This document shows positions 34,235 through 42,710 of a DNA stretch of 64,000 nt, in pieces; the first letter of the stretch is position 1; the number at the start of each line of letters is the position of its first letter. This stretch comes from Microbacterium sp. AB. GTDB lineage: Bacteria; Actinomycetota; Actinomycetes; Actinomycetales; Microbacteriaceae. Made by a program: the position numbers and the translations under genes. The stretch is from positions 3,162,001-3,226,000 of the forward strand of contig NZ_CP118157.1 of the NCBI RefSeq assembly GCF_032878875.1, in the 5' to 3' direction. The notes below the pieces were generated by a model. It was not told the origin of the DNA and searched no databases. It saw only the letters and a program-made list of their open reading frames with translations.

Positions 34235-34566
34235 TGCCCACCGAGCTGGTTCTCCTGAGCGAGGTCGCCCCCACGCCGGATGGCATGGTCGCGGTGGCCG
34301 CACGCGTCTTCCCCGATGGGCAGCACGCGTTCTGCCGCGACGGCGCCGTGTCGTTCGCGAACGGCCTCGACCAGGCCATCCTCACGGTTCATCCCGCGAA
34401 GCCGGTGCATGAGCACGCAGCCGCAGCCGCCGCGTTGAAGGATCCTCCCGAGGCGTTCGCGCTGTGGGCGGAGATGACGGTCCCCTACGGGCACGAGCGC
34501 CCGGGACGACATCTGGCAGATCAGATCGCCGCCGCGCTCGGCGGCACGGTGCGAGAGCGGGCGTGA
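34234..34566 (+). CDS. Small unknown protein of the type VII locus
   Basis: 110 residues starting MPTELVLLSEVAPTPDGMVAVAARVFPDGQHAFCRDGAVSF, so beta-rich at the N-terminus, then a helical C-terminal half (PPEAFALWAEMTVPY..., HLADQIAAALGG). No family recognised. TGATG overlap with the preceding gene and a 3-bp gap to the next place it firmly in the operon. It could be a chaperone or regulator for the neighbouring substrate; nothing in the sequence proves that. Confidence 0.65.
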   Translation: MPTELVLLSEVAPTPDGMVAVAARVFPDGQHAFCRDGAVSFANGLDQAILTVHPAKPVHEHAAAAAALKDPPEAFALWAEMTVPYGHERPGRHLADQIAAALGGTVRERA

Positions 34567-34569
34567 CCC

Positions 34570-34938
34570 ATGTCGACATGGCGGATCGATCATCTGTCGG
34601 TGCAGCAGGTTCTGCAGCAGGTCTCCTCGAGCCAGGAGGAGCTGTCGTCGAGCGTGAGTGAGCAGGCGGTGACGACGGCCTTCGACGGCCTCACCTGGGG
34701 CTCCCTGCTCACGCAGCCCGTCCCTCAGGCGCTGGATGCCGTGCTGGCCCAGTACCAGACGAACCTCGAGGCGATCGGCAACCGCATCAGCGCGGGGATG
34801 GTCGGCGTGGGCAACGCGACGATGGCCTACCGTGCGGGGCAGGAGGACATGGCCGCGACCGTTCAGCAGCAGATGCACCACGCGGCGGACACGGGAGACT
34901 TCACGTTCTTCGAGCAGCACGGCCAGGGAGGCGCGTGA
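34570..34938 (+). CDS. Small helical type VII-associated protein (possibly DUF6507-like)
   Basis: 122 residues, helical: MSTWRIDHLSVQQVLQQVSSSQEELSSSV, a loop, then ALDAVLAQYQTNLEAIGNRISAGMVGVGNATMAYRAGQEDMAATVQQQ. The size and periodicity are those of ESX/LXG accessory proteins that co-fold with the N-terminus of a large toxin. The tryptophan at position 4 and the start resemble DUF6507 members, a tentative match. It overlaps the toxin gene start (TGATG), the expected arrangement for a partner of that toxin. Confidence 0.55.
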   Translation: MSTWRIDHLSVQQVLQQVSSSQEELSSSVSEQAVTTAFDGLTWGSLLTQPVPQALDAVLAQYQTNLEAIGNRISAGMVGVGNATMAYRAGQEDMAATVQQQMHHAADTGDFTFFEQHGQGGA

Positions 34939-36137
34939 TGGCTCACATGATGATGGACGGCGGCGGCTCGGGCGGCGCCTCGGGCGACGGCCTCATCGAC
35001 CCGTCGCAGTTCCCCTGCCGATCCGCCGACTTCTCGCAGGACCGGATCCTCGCGTCGGCCGCGGCCGTCTCGGGCATCGGCGACAACGTCTTCGCGGCCG
35101 TCGAGAACACCCAGACGGCATGGAACGGCCTGCAGAGCCCGGGAGTGTACGAGGCGCCTGAGCAGGACGCCGTGTACACGCTCATCCAGCCGGCGGTCGA
35201 CGAGGCGCAGACCTTCCGCGACGGCCTCGGCCGCGTGTCGCAGGCGCTGAGCACCTATGCCGACGAGCTCGCCGCCATCCAGCCGGCCCTCCGAGATCTC
35301 GAAGAGCGCGCCGCGGCGTTCCGTGCCGAGGCCCTCGCCGGGTACGAGGTGAACAACTACGAGGCACACGGCTGGTTCGCCTACTTCGGGTGGGCGGACA
35401 TGGGCCCGCTGGCCCAGGCCGAATCGCAGGGGACCGCTCTCGACCCGATGGGCAAGACCACGATCGGATGGCGTGAGCACGGCCCCGCGAGGGACAAGAA
35501 CGAGGAGCTCCTGACCGAGCACGGCGAGATCCTCGAACGCGTCTCGACCGCCGCGGCGAACTGCGCGAACACCATCAACGCCGAGCTGAACATGTGCGTC
35601 GCCCCGGTGGTGCCATTCGACGCCGAGGTCTTCCTCCAGACCGATGACCCCATGCCGTTCGGCGCGCCGATGGAGGAGGACCGCAACTGCACCGAGTCCG
35701 TCGGGCACGGCTTCCAGACATTCGTCGGCGACACGATCCACGGCATCGTGGGCCTTGTCGGCTTCGACGAGAACTGGCAGCACTCCTGGGAGTACGCCGG
35801 CCAGAACTGGGCGAACACGGGCGACTTCCTTCTGTCCACGCTCATCATGCTCAACCCGCAGCTGTGGCTCGGCTCGATGGGCAACCAGATGCTCGGGCAC
35901 GGCACGGAATATGACGCGTGGATCATGGAGCGCCTCAATCTCGGGTTCGGCGGATGGAGCAGCCTCATCGGCTACGACCACTTCGCCGCCCTCGAAGGCG
36001 AAAACGGGTGGCATCGCTGGGAGGAGGACGGCTGGGCAACGCTCACCGAGAGCGGCCTGGGCCTCGGAACCATGTTCCTCGGCGGGTCCGGCTTCGCCCG
36101 GGGCGTGAGGAACGAAGTGGTGACAGGTTCGGTTTAG
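34938..36137 (+). pseudogene. Polymorphic-toxin-like ESX substrate, C-terminus lost to the IS3 junction
   Basis: The frame encodes 399 residues. Residues 1-230 are helical and WXG/LXG-like (NTQTAWNGLQSPGVYEAPEQ carries an actual W-N-G; a long helix runs around 75-130). From about 245 there is a Gly/Trp-rich region (GFDENWQHSWEYAGQNWANTGDFLL...) resembling pre-toxin linkers. The native sequence ends at the codon for Gly389 (36102-36104); the remaining codons and the TAG are read from the IS terminus. A C-terminal toxin domain and any immunity gene are therefore missing. The start is the ATG at 34938, with a GTG at 34935 as alternative. Confidence 0.75.
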
Positions 36138-37009
36138 GCCGCGAGTGTGAGCGGCTCGGCTAGCTTGGCTTCGAACTCGATGGGCGTCAACCCGCCGAGG
36201 GTGTCTTGGGCTCGCTGACGGTGGTACTTCCGCTCGATCCAGACCACGATGGCCAGCCGCAGCTCTTGCCGCGTCGCCCACCGCTGTTGGTTAAGCACGT
36301 TCGTCTGCAGCAGGGACCAGAAGCTCTCCATGGCCGCGTTGTCGCCAGCCGCGCCGACTCTGCCCATCGATCCGACCATGTCATGACGGCGCAGCTCGCG
36401 GACCATCGCGCGGCTGCGAAATTGACTGCCCCTGTCGGCGTGCAGAATGCAGCCGGCGACCTCACCCCGGCGAGTGACGGCGTTGCGGAGCGCGTCGACG
36501 GCGAGCTTCGCGGTCATCCGGTTCGAGATCGAGTAACTGACGATCCGGTTCGAGAACACGTCCTTGATCGCGCAGCAGTAGAGCTTGCCTTCGCTCGTCC
36601 AATGTTCCGTGATATCCGTGAGCCAGAGCCGGTTCGGCGCGTCCGCGCGGAACGCCCTCTGGACGTGATCATCGAACACGGGCGGGCCGGCCTTCTTGCC
36701 CTTGCCCCGCCGCCGGCGTTGCGCCGACGAGAGAATCGCGGCCTGAGAGCATAGCTTCCACGCCGTCCTGCGGCTCATCCGCCACCCTGCACGACGCGCC
36801 TCATCGGCGAGGTATCGGTATCCGAACGTGAGGTCGTCGTGGTGCGCGTCATGCAGCGCGTTGGTCCGATACGCGCGGAGGACGTCTGCGTCGCGGATGG
36901 GATCATTGCGCCAGCGGTAGTAGGGCTGGCGGGCGAGCTTGAGGACCCGGCACGACACCGTTACGGGGATCCCCGCGTCGGCGAGCTCGGCAACGAGCGG
37001 GTACGTCAT
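36134..37009 (-). CDS. IS3-family transposase OrfB (DDE integrase domain)
   Basis: 291 residues with an HTH_21-like N-terminal region (PVTVSCRVLKLARQPYYRWRNDP) and an rve integrase core. DDE residues are visible: Asp in LWLTDITEHWT, Asp in CILHADRGSQF, and Glu in DNAAMESFWSLLQTN, followed by the K/R-rich end. All key residues are intact, so the enzyme may be active. Its ATG overlaps the orfA stop (ATGA), preceded by CCCCAAAATGA, which could serve for -1 frameshifting or simple re-initiation. Confidence 0.93.
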   Translation of the reverse strand: MTYPLVAELADAGIPVTVSCRVLKLARQPYYRWRNDPIRDADVLRAYRTNALHDAHHDDLTFGYRYLADEARRAGWRMSRRTAWKLCSQAAILSSAQRRRRGKGKKAGPPVFDDHVQRAFRADAPNRLWLTDITEHWTSEGKLYCCAIKDVFSNRIVSYSISNRMTAKLAVDALRNAVTRRGEVAGCILHADRGSQFRSRAMVRELRRHDMVGSMGRVGAAGDNAAMESFWSLLQTNVLNQQRWATRQELRLAIVVWIERKYHRQRAQDTLGGLTPIEFEAKLAEPLTLAA

Positions 37010-37311
37010 TTTGGGGAGCCACCGAGTTTCAGGTTCGCTTGCGACAGATACGCCGCCGCTCGCCTGAGGACCTCGTTCTCCTGCTCGAGGAGACGAATCC
37101 GCTTCTTCAACTCGCGAGCCTCCGCGGCGTCCGCGGCGGTCTGACCGGGACGGTTGCCGTCTTCGACATCGGCCTGGCGGAGCCAGTTCTGCAGCGTTGC
37201 TTCGCTGATGCCGAAGTCGGTGGCGATCTGTTTGATGGTGACGCCACTCTCGCGGCTACGAGCGACCGCGACGACGTCCTCGCGGAACTCTCTGGGATAA
37301 GGACCAGGCAT
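37006..37311 (-). CDS. IS3-family transposase OrfA (helix-turn-helix)
   Basis: 101 residues from the ATG at 37311, eight bases after GGGGAGG; an upstream ATG at 37344 would add 11 residues and lacks a site. N-terminal homeodomain-like HTH: PREFREDVVAVARSRESGVTIKQIATDFGISEATLQNWLRQADVEDG. The C-terminal leucine-zipper-like coil is ARELKKRIRLLEQENEVLRRAAAYLS. It binds the IS ends and fuses with OrfB by frameshifting in this family. Confidence 0.92.
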   Translation of the reverse strand: MPGPYPREFREDVVAVARSRESGVTIKQIATDFGISEATLQNWLRQADVEDGNRPGQTAADAAEARELKKRIRLLEQENEVLRRAAAYLSQANLKLGGSPK

Positions 37312-37375
37312 GATGACATCCTCCCCGTCAGCGCCTCCCGGCACTAACGATCAGTTGTCACCGATTCGTTCCTCA

Positions 37376-39287
37376 CGCCCGTCTGCCCGCCGTCCCGGGC
37401 TACGGCATCCTCAAGGTCGACACCTCCCTCTACCAGCGGTTCCGTTCCGGCTACGTCTCCGCGCCCGTCGCGGCCGAACGCCGCCCGCCCGAGCCCGACG
37501 ACGCTCCCCGCGTGCTCGAGCTTCCGCTGTACAACGGGATCGGGGAGGAGGACTCCGCCGCGTCCGACGCCCCGCCTCCGCTGCGCCGCCCGGAGACGGG
37601 GCGGCTCCTCATCGACGAAGCCGTCGACCGGCTCCGCGACGACACCCGCGCCGTCCGCCCCGTCTGGCTTCCGCCGCTCCCCGAGCGCCTGAGCCTCCAG
37701 CCCGTCGTCGACCGCGACCGGACCGCGGGCGACCTCGACGTCGTCGTCGGTCTCGAGGACGACCCTGCCCACCAGCAGCAGAAGCCGTGGGTCGTCGATC
37801 TCACGAAGGCCGGAGGACACGTCGCCATCATCGGCAGCCCGCAGTCGGGCCGCAGCACGCTCCTGCGGACGATCGGCGCCTCCCTCGCGCTGACGAAGAC
37901 CCCCACGGAGGTCGCGGTCTACGGAATGGACCTCACGGGAGGCGGGCTGCGCCGTATCGAGGGCTTCCCCCACGTCGGCGGCGTGGCGACGCGCGGCGAC
38001 AGGGGACGCCTCGGGCGTCTCCTGGAGGAGATCGGCGGGATGCTGGCGCACCGCGAACGCGTGTTCAAGGAGCGGGGCATCGACTCCGTCGCGCATCTGC
38101 GCGCGCTGCACCGGGCGGGACAGCTCCCCGAGCTCGCCGCCGCCGACATCCTCCTGCTCGTCGACGGCTACGGCGCGCTGCGCCAGGACTTCGACGACCT
38201 CGAGTCGGCGTTCACCGACATCATGCTGCGCGCGTCGAGCTTCGGCGTGCACCTCGTCCTCGGCCTCACGCGCTGGAGCGAGGTGCGGATGGCGCACCAG
38301 TCGCTCTTCGGCACCCGGATCGAGCTGCGGCTCAACGACCCGGCGGACTCCGCGATCGACCGCAAGCTCGCGCAGACGATCAGCGCCGAGACGCCGGGTC
38401 GCGCGCTCACCGATGCCAAGACCCTCGCCCAGGTCGCCCTCCCCGTGCTCGACCTCGTCGAGTCCGACGACATCGGCTCGGCGCTCGAGCAGCTCGCCGA
38501 GCGCTCGGCCGCGGCGTGGAGCGGGCCCTTCGCCGCGCCCATCCGCCTGCTCCCCACCGATCTCGATCCGGCCGAGCTCCCCGACCCCGTCGACGAGCCC
38601 GACGCCATCCCCCTGGGGCTCCGCCAGGACACGATGGGGCCGGCGACCTGGGACTTCACCCGCGACGAGCAGCATCTGCTCGTCCTCGGCGACGCGCGCA
38701 GCGGGAAGACGAACGCCCTCCGGCTCATCGCGCACGGGCTGATCGAGCGGTTCACCCCCGAGGAGCTCGCGATCGCCGTGGTCGATCCGCGCGGACACGT
38801 CGCGGACGCGATCCCGGAGGACTACCTCGCCGCGCACGCCAAGACGGCACGGCAGGCGGCAGGGCTCGCGTCGTCGATCGCGTCCGAGCTCGCGCAACGA
38901 CCGGGACGCACGCCGGAGGAGAACCGGCGCTCTCCGCGCGTCGTCGTGCTCGTCGACGACCACGACATCGTCTCCGCGGGCGGCGCCGAGCACCTCGCGC
39001 CCCTCGTCGAGCAGCTGCCGGCATCCCGCGACACGAAGCTCCACATCGTCGCGGCACGTCCCGTCGCCGGCGCGGCCCGCGCCCTCTACGGAGCCCTGCT
39101 GCAGGGGCTGCGCGACACCGGCGGCGCCACGCTCCTCCTCTCCGGCGACCGCGCGGAGGGCCAGATCCTCCCTCGCCTCTATCCCGAACGGTTCCCGCCC
39201 GGACGAGGACGGTACGTCCGGCGAGGCGAGCGCCCTCGCGTGATCCAGATCGCCCATCTCGGCCGGGCGAAGGACGACGACCGATGA
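37376..39287 (+). pseudogene. eccC: EccC type VII secretion ATPase, 3' fragment (ATPase domains 2 and 3)
   Basis: About 637 codons in one frame, starting abruptly at the IS end with LPAVPGYGILKVDTSLYQRF, which corresponds to the linker after ATPase domain 1 in EccC. Two FtsK/SpoIIIE-like domains remain: domain 2 with P-loop IIGSPQSGRSTLL (Arg for Lys) and VDGYG, and domain 3 with GDARSGKTNALRL and VVLVDDHDIV. Domain 1, which in characterised EccC proteins carries the essential ATPase, and the transmembrane/DUF regions are absent. No start codon with a ribosome binding site is evident, so secretion by this locus is unlikely unless another EccC is supplied. Confidence 0.85.
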
Positions 39288-39826
39288 GCGCCCTCACGAT
39301 CCTCGGCGCGACCGGCGGCGTCGGCGCGACGACCGTCGCCGCTCTCGCGCTGCACGCGCTCGGCTCCCGCGGATCGCGTCTGCCCGTCGTCATGTCCGTC
39401 GACCGTCCCGCGCTCGAGGCACGCCTGGGGGCGCGTATCACCGCGCCCCGGTACAGCACCCACGAGGTCGGCGACGGAGGACGGTTCGCCCCCGCCGACG
39501 CCTCCGAGACGCTCGAGAACGGGTTCCTCTGCCTCGTCAGCGCGGCCACGCCCCTCGGAGACGCCCATGCGTCCGCGCTGCTCCGGCGGGCGAAGGCCGA
39601 GATCGGGACGGCATCGCTCGAACGCCTCGTGATCGTGCGCAACGGGGCGACCGGGCCCTCACGCGGACGCCCGGACCTCCCCGCCTGGGCGCGTCGCCTC
39701 GACATCCCGTTCGACCGCGCGCTCGCCGACCATCCCGACGTGACGACCGCGAGCGGATCGCTCTCCCGCCGCACCCGCACGGCCGTCGCGGCATGGTCGC
39801 AGCTCGTCCACCGCATCGTCGGCTGA
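39284..39826 (+). CDS. Small MinD-like protein with a degenerate P-loop
   Basis: 180 residues, starting at an ATG overlapping the eccC stop (ATGA). The N-terminus MSALTILGATGGVGATTVAALAL has the layout of a ParA/MinD deviant Walker A, but the lysine before the two Thr residues is Ala (GGVGATT) and the signature lysine is also absent. ATP hydrolysis is therefore doubtful. LERLVIVRNGATGPSRGRPDLPAWARRLDIPFDRALADHPDV resembles the switch/specificity end of the MinD fold. The function is unknown; position suggests a structural or regulatory partner of EccC. Confidence 0.72.
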   Translation: MSALTILGATGGVGATTVAALALHALGSRGSRLPVVMSVDRPALEARLGARITAPRYSTHEVGDGGRFAPADASETLENGFLCLVSAATPLGDAHASALLRRAKAEIGTASLERLVIVRNGATGPSRGRPDLPAWARRLDIPFDRALADHPDVTTASGSLSRRTRTAVAAWSQLVHRIVG

Positions 39827-39984
39827 ACGCGGCTCGCTCCCCTCACGCCGCCCGTCATCCCGCGACGCACGGCACGCGCTACGGTTTCGTAGGGCCGCAT
39901 CGCGCGCGACCCGAGCCCGCGCATCCGCCGGCACCCTCCGTCCGCTCCCCCGAGCATCCGGACCCCGCCCCGAAGGAGAACCCC

Positions 39985-41367
39985 ATGCCCCTGTGGACCG
40001 TGCACGGCGACGGCCGCACCGTCGCCGCCGGCGCCGTCGTCGCCCCGACCGAACGCCTCGGATGGCCCGCGACCGTCGCGATGGGCGTGCAGCACGTCGT
40101 GGCGATGTTCGGCGCGACGTTCCTCGTGCCCACGCTCACCGGCTTCCCCGTGTCGACGACGCTGCTGTTCAGCGGTCTCGGGACGCTCCTCTTCCTCGTC
40201 ATCACGAAGAACCGGCTGCCGAGCTACCTGGGCTCCTCGTTCGCGTTCATCGCACCGATCACGGCCGCCGTGGCCGCGGGCGGGATGGGCTCCGCGCTCG
40301 CGGGCGTCGTCGCGGTGGGCGTGCTGCTCGCGCTCGTCGGCGTCGTCGTGCAGGTCGCCGGGCTCGGCTGGATCGACGCGCTCATGCCGCCCGTCGTCGC
40401 GGGGGCGATCGTCGCGCTCATCGGCTTCAACCTCGCTCCGACCGCGTGGGGCAACTTCGAGGCCGACCCCGTGACGGCGACCGTCACGCTCGTCGCGGTC
40501 ATCCTCTTCGCCGTGCTGTTCCGCGGGTTCCTCGGGCGCATCTCGATCTTCCTCGGCGTCGTCGTCGGCTACGTCTTCGCCGCGGCGAACGGCTCGTTCG
40601 ACGTCGTGAACCCCGCGACGGGCACGACGCCGGCCGAGGCGATCTCCGAGGCCGCCTGGGCGGGCCTGCCGCAGTTCCACCTGCCCGACTTCATCGAGCC
40701 CGGCACGTGGACGACGATCGCGATGTTCCTCCCCGTCGTGCTCGTCCTCATCGCCGAGAACGTCGGCCACGTGCGCGGCGTCGCGACGATGACCGACCCG
40801 TCCGTCAACGCGCACACGGGCCGCGCGCTCATCGCCGACGGCGTCGCGACGACGCTCGCCGGCGGGTTCGGCGGCTCGGGCACGACGACCTACGGCGAGA
40901 ACATCGGCGTCATGGCCGCGACGCGCGTCTACTCCACGGCCGTGTACTGGGTCGCGGGGCTCGCGGCCATCCTGCTCGCGTTCTCACCGAAGGTCGGCGC
41001 CGTGTTCAACTCGATCCCGGCGGGCGTGCTCGGCGGCGTGACGACGGCGCTGTACGGGCTCATCGGCATCATCGGGATCAAGATCTGGGTCGACAACCGC
41101 GTCGACTTCTCGCGCCCCGTCAACCAGTACACGGCGGCCGTGGCGCTCGTCATCGGCATCGCGGGCTTCTCGATGCAGCTCGGCGACTTCGCCTTCGGCG
41201 GCATCGTGCTCGGCACGGTCGCGGCGCTCGTGATCTATCACCTCGGCAACCTCATCGCCCGCGCACGGCGCACCGGCGCGGACGACGGCGGCCCCATCCC
41301 CGCGGTCGGCCCCCTCGGCGGCGACCCCCTCGACGACGCTCCGGAGGCGCAGGCCGGGCGGACCTGA
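39985..41367 (+). CDS. Uracil permease of the NCS2 family (UraA-like)
   Basis: 460 residues, about 14 hydrophobic helices. The NCS2 signature runs AMGVQHVVAMFGATFLVP, then IAENVGHVRGVATMTD (substrate-contacting Glu in helix 8) and GFGGSGTTTYGENIGVMAATRVYS (helix 10 motif). This last string is diagnostic of uracil rather than purine transporters. Proton-coupled uptake of uracil. Start: AAGGAG nine bases before the ATG. The 158 bp upstream, after the type VII locus, contains a CTACG/CGTAG mini-hairpin (39889-39902) overlapping a TACGGT -10-like box. Confidence 0.92.
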   Translation: MPLWTVHGDGRTVAAGAVVAPTERLGWPATVAMGVQHVVAMFGATFLVPTLTGFPVSTTLLFSGLGTLLFLVITKNRLPSYLGSSFAFIAPITAAVAAGGMGSALAGVVAVGVLLALVGVVVQVAGLGWIDALMPPVVAGAIVALIGFNLAPTAWGNFEADPVTATVTLVAVILFAVLFRGFLGRISIFLGVVVGYVFAAANGSFDVVNPATGTTPAEAISEAAWAGLPQFHLPDFIEPGTWTTIAMFLPVVLVLIAENVGHVRGVATMTDPSVNAHTGRALIADGVATTLAGGFGGSGTTTYGENIGVMAATRVYSTAVYWVAGLAAILLAFSPKVGAVFNSIPAGVLGGVTTALYGLIGIIGIKIWVDNRVDFSRPVNQYTAAVALVIGIAGFSMQLGDFAFGGIVLGTVAALVIYHLGNLIARARRTGADDGGPIPAVGPLGGDPLDDAPEAQAGRT

Positions 41368-41428
41368 CCCGGGCGCGCGTCGCCCGGCCCGGCGCATCCC
41401 GCCGCGCGGCCGCGCCTCGCCCGGCCCG

Positions 41429-41487
41429 TTCGAATGACGAAAACGACCCACTTCTCTGCCCGAGGTGGGTCGTTTTCGTCATTCGAA
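41429..41487. repeat. Long perfect hairpin, copy 1 of a repeated dyad
   Basis: 23-bp perfectly complementary arms at 41429-41451 (starting TTCGAATGACGAAAACGACC) and 41465-41487, 13-base loop. Transcribed in either direction it ends in a TTTTCG-rich arm. It lies between the converging ends of the uracil permease and the endonuclease-like gene, so it can serve as a bidirectional terminator. A related hairpin lies at 42568-42628. Confidence 0.85.
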
Positions 41488-41518
41488 TCGCAGGGGCGGG
41501 GATGGGATGGGACGGGGC

Positions 41519-42469
41519 TCACGGCCTCCATCCGCCCGCGAGGAGGGCTGTGCGCACGCGCCCGGCCAGCTCGGCCGGCCTGCGGATGAGCTCGGACGTC
41601 ACCTGGATGACGACCCATCCGTGGGCACGGAGCCTCTCGATGCGTTCGACGTCCTTCGCATGGCGATCACCGTGGAGACGCCCCTGGTACTCCACGACGA
41701 CGCCGAACTCCGGGAAGCACATGTCGACGCAACCGAGGAACTTTCCGCGTGCGCTCCACAGGTCGATGTTGAGCTGCGGTTCCGGCAGACGCGCCTGGAC
41801 GAGGATGACCCGGGTCAGCGATTCGCGAGGCGACCAGGAGTCGAGACGGATGAGTGGGAGCGCGGCCCGCAGCCGTTCGGCGCCGCGCCGCCTCCCGGCC
41901 GCAAGCGCCGTGTCGAGGAGCCGGGGCGTCGTGAGCGGCGGCCTTCCCGCATCCGGCCGGAGAAACCCCTCACGCCATACCCGGCAGAAGTAGTCTCCCA
42001 GCGCGACGAGGTCGGGCACGGAGAGCTCCCCCCGCATCGCCCACGTCGACGCCGGCGACGAGACCGGCAGCCCGTCGCGGAACACCGCCACGGCCATCCC
42101 CGCCCGCACGCGGCGCCCCCGGACACCCCTCGTCCGCGGCAGGCTGCCGTTCCCGATCACGCTCACGTGGAGCTCCGCGTCGAGCGGGACGGGTGCGCCC
42201 CAGATCACGGCCGCCGTCGTGTGGCTGAAGAACTGACCGGCGCCGAGCTTGGGCGCATAGGCGTGCGCGCGCCGGAGCAGGTCGGCACGGCGGGCGTCCC
42301 ACACGGACGCGGGAGCATCGGGCATCGCTTCGCGCAGTCTCCGCACGCCGTGGAACGGTCTCTCCAGGTCACTCCCCCGCAGTCTGCCCGCGCTCACGCC
42401 CGCGGCGAGGGCGTCTCCGACGAGGAAGCTCTGCGAGAGCTCTTCGGGGAGTGGACCGTTGCGCGCCAT
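41519..42469 (-). CDS. Endonuclease-fold protein (DUF559/Vsr-like C-terminus, AbiEi-like context)
   Basis: 316 residues. The C-terminal 90 (GCVDMCFPEFGVVVEYQGRLHGDRHAKDVERIERLRAHGWVVIQVTSELIRRP) have the DUF559/very-short-patch-repair-like restriction fold: acidic residues in PEFGVVVEYQG and the W-x-V-x-x-V strand. The N-terminal part resembles AbiEi-type or transcription-associated domains found fused to DUF559 in Microbacteriaceae, where many paralogues occur. The role is unknown (defence or DNA repair possible). The ATG at 42469 is chosen over upstream starts that run through the hairpin at 42568. The gene is bracketed by two related hairpins. Confidence 0.68.
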   Translation of the reverse strand: MARNGPLPEELSQSFLVGDALAAGVSAGRLRGSDLERPFHGVRRLREAMPDAPASVWDARRADLLRRAHAYAPKLGAGQFFSHTTAAVIWGAPVPLDAELHVSVIGNGSLPRTRGVRGRRVRAGMAVAVFRDGLPVSSPASTWAMRGELSVPDLVALGDYFCRVWREGFLRPDAGRPPLTTPRLLDTALAAGRRRGAERLRAALPLIRLDSWSPRESLTRVILVQARLPEPQLNIDLWSARGKFLGCVDMCFPEFGVVVEYQGRLHGDRHAKDVERIERLRAHGWVVIQVTSELIRRPAELAGRVRTALLAGGWRP

Positions 42470-42567
42470 CCCCCTACCGTGCCAAATCACGCGGACGCGC
42501 CTCGGCGGTTGTCCACAGGCGGGGCGGGCCGGCTGCACCGGAGGACCACCCGACCGCCCCAGACACG

Positions 42568-42628
42568 GTTCGAATGACGAAAAAGACCCGGTTTGCGCGG
42601 CAGAGTGGGTCGAATTCGTCATTCGAAC
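42568..42628. repeat. Hairpin, copy 2 of the repeated dyad
   Basis: Arms 42568-42589 (starting GTTCGAATGACGAA) and 42607-42628 pair with three mismatches. Outer arm sequence GTTCGAATGACGAA and inner GACCC are the same as in copy 1 at 41429; the loop matches copy 1 better when inverted. It is located upstream of the endonuclease-like gene, in the 241-bp region divergent from the FAD oxidase. Confidence 0.8.
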
Positions 42629-42710
42629 GGTCGGCAGGATGGGGGCGGGGCGGGCCGGGAGGATGGCCGCGCGGGGCGGGGCGGGGCGGGGAGGAGTAGC
42701 GTCGGAGGGG

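Larger units (their letters stand above)
36106..37375 (-). mobile_element. IS3-family insertion sequence, 1270 bp, complete
   Basis: Ends are inverted repeats: TGAGGAACGAA at 36106-36116 plus GGTGACA at 36119-36125, matched by TGTCACC at 37356-37362 plus TTCGTTCCTCA at 37365-37375 (18 of 20 positions). The termini are TG...CA as usual for IS3. It contains orfA and orfB on the minus strand. The left flank is inside the toxin gene and the right flank inside eccC, and the bases abutting the two ends (...GGCG and CGCC...) are not a direct repeat. This points to a deletion between two IS copies or an adjacent deletion rather than a simple insertion. Confidence 0.88.

Noticed and set aside
36106..37375. 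Simple IS3 insertion into a single gene
   Set aside because: Left and right flanks belong to different genes (toxin and mid-eccC) and show no direct repeat, so a plain insertion does not explain the structure.
39889..39902. CTACGGTTTCGTAG mini-hairpin upstream of the uracil permease as a pyrimidine-sensing attenuator
   Set aside because: The stem is only 5 bp, no terminator/antiterminator pair or PyrR site could be drawn, and it overlaps a probable -10 box.
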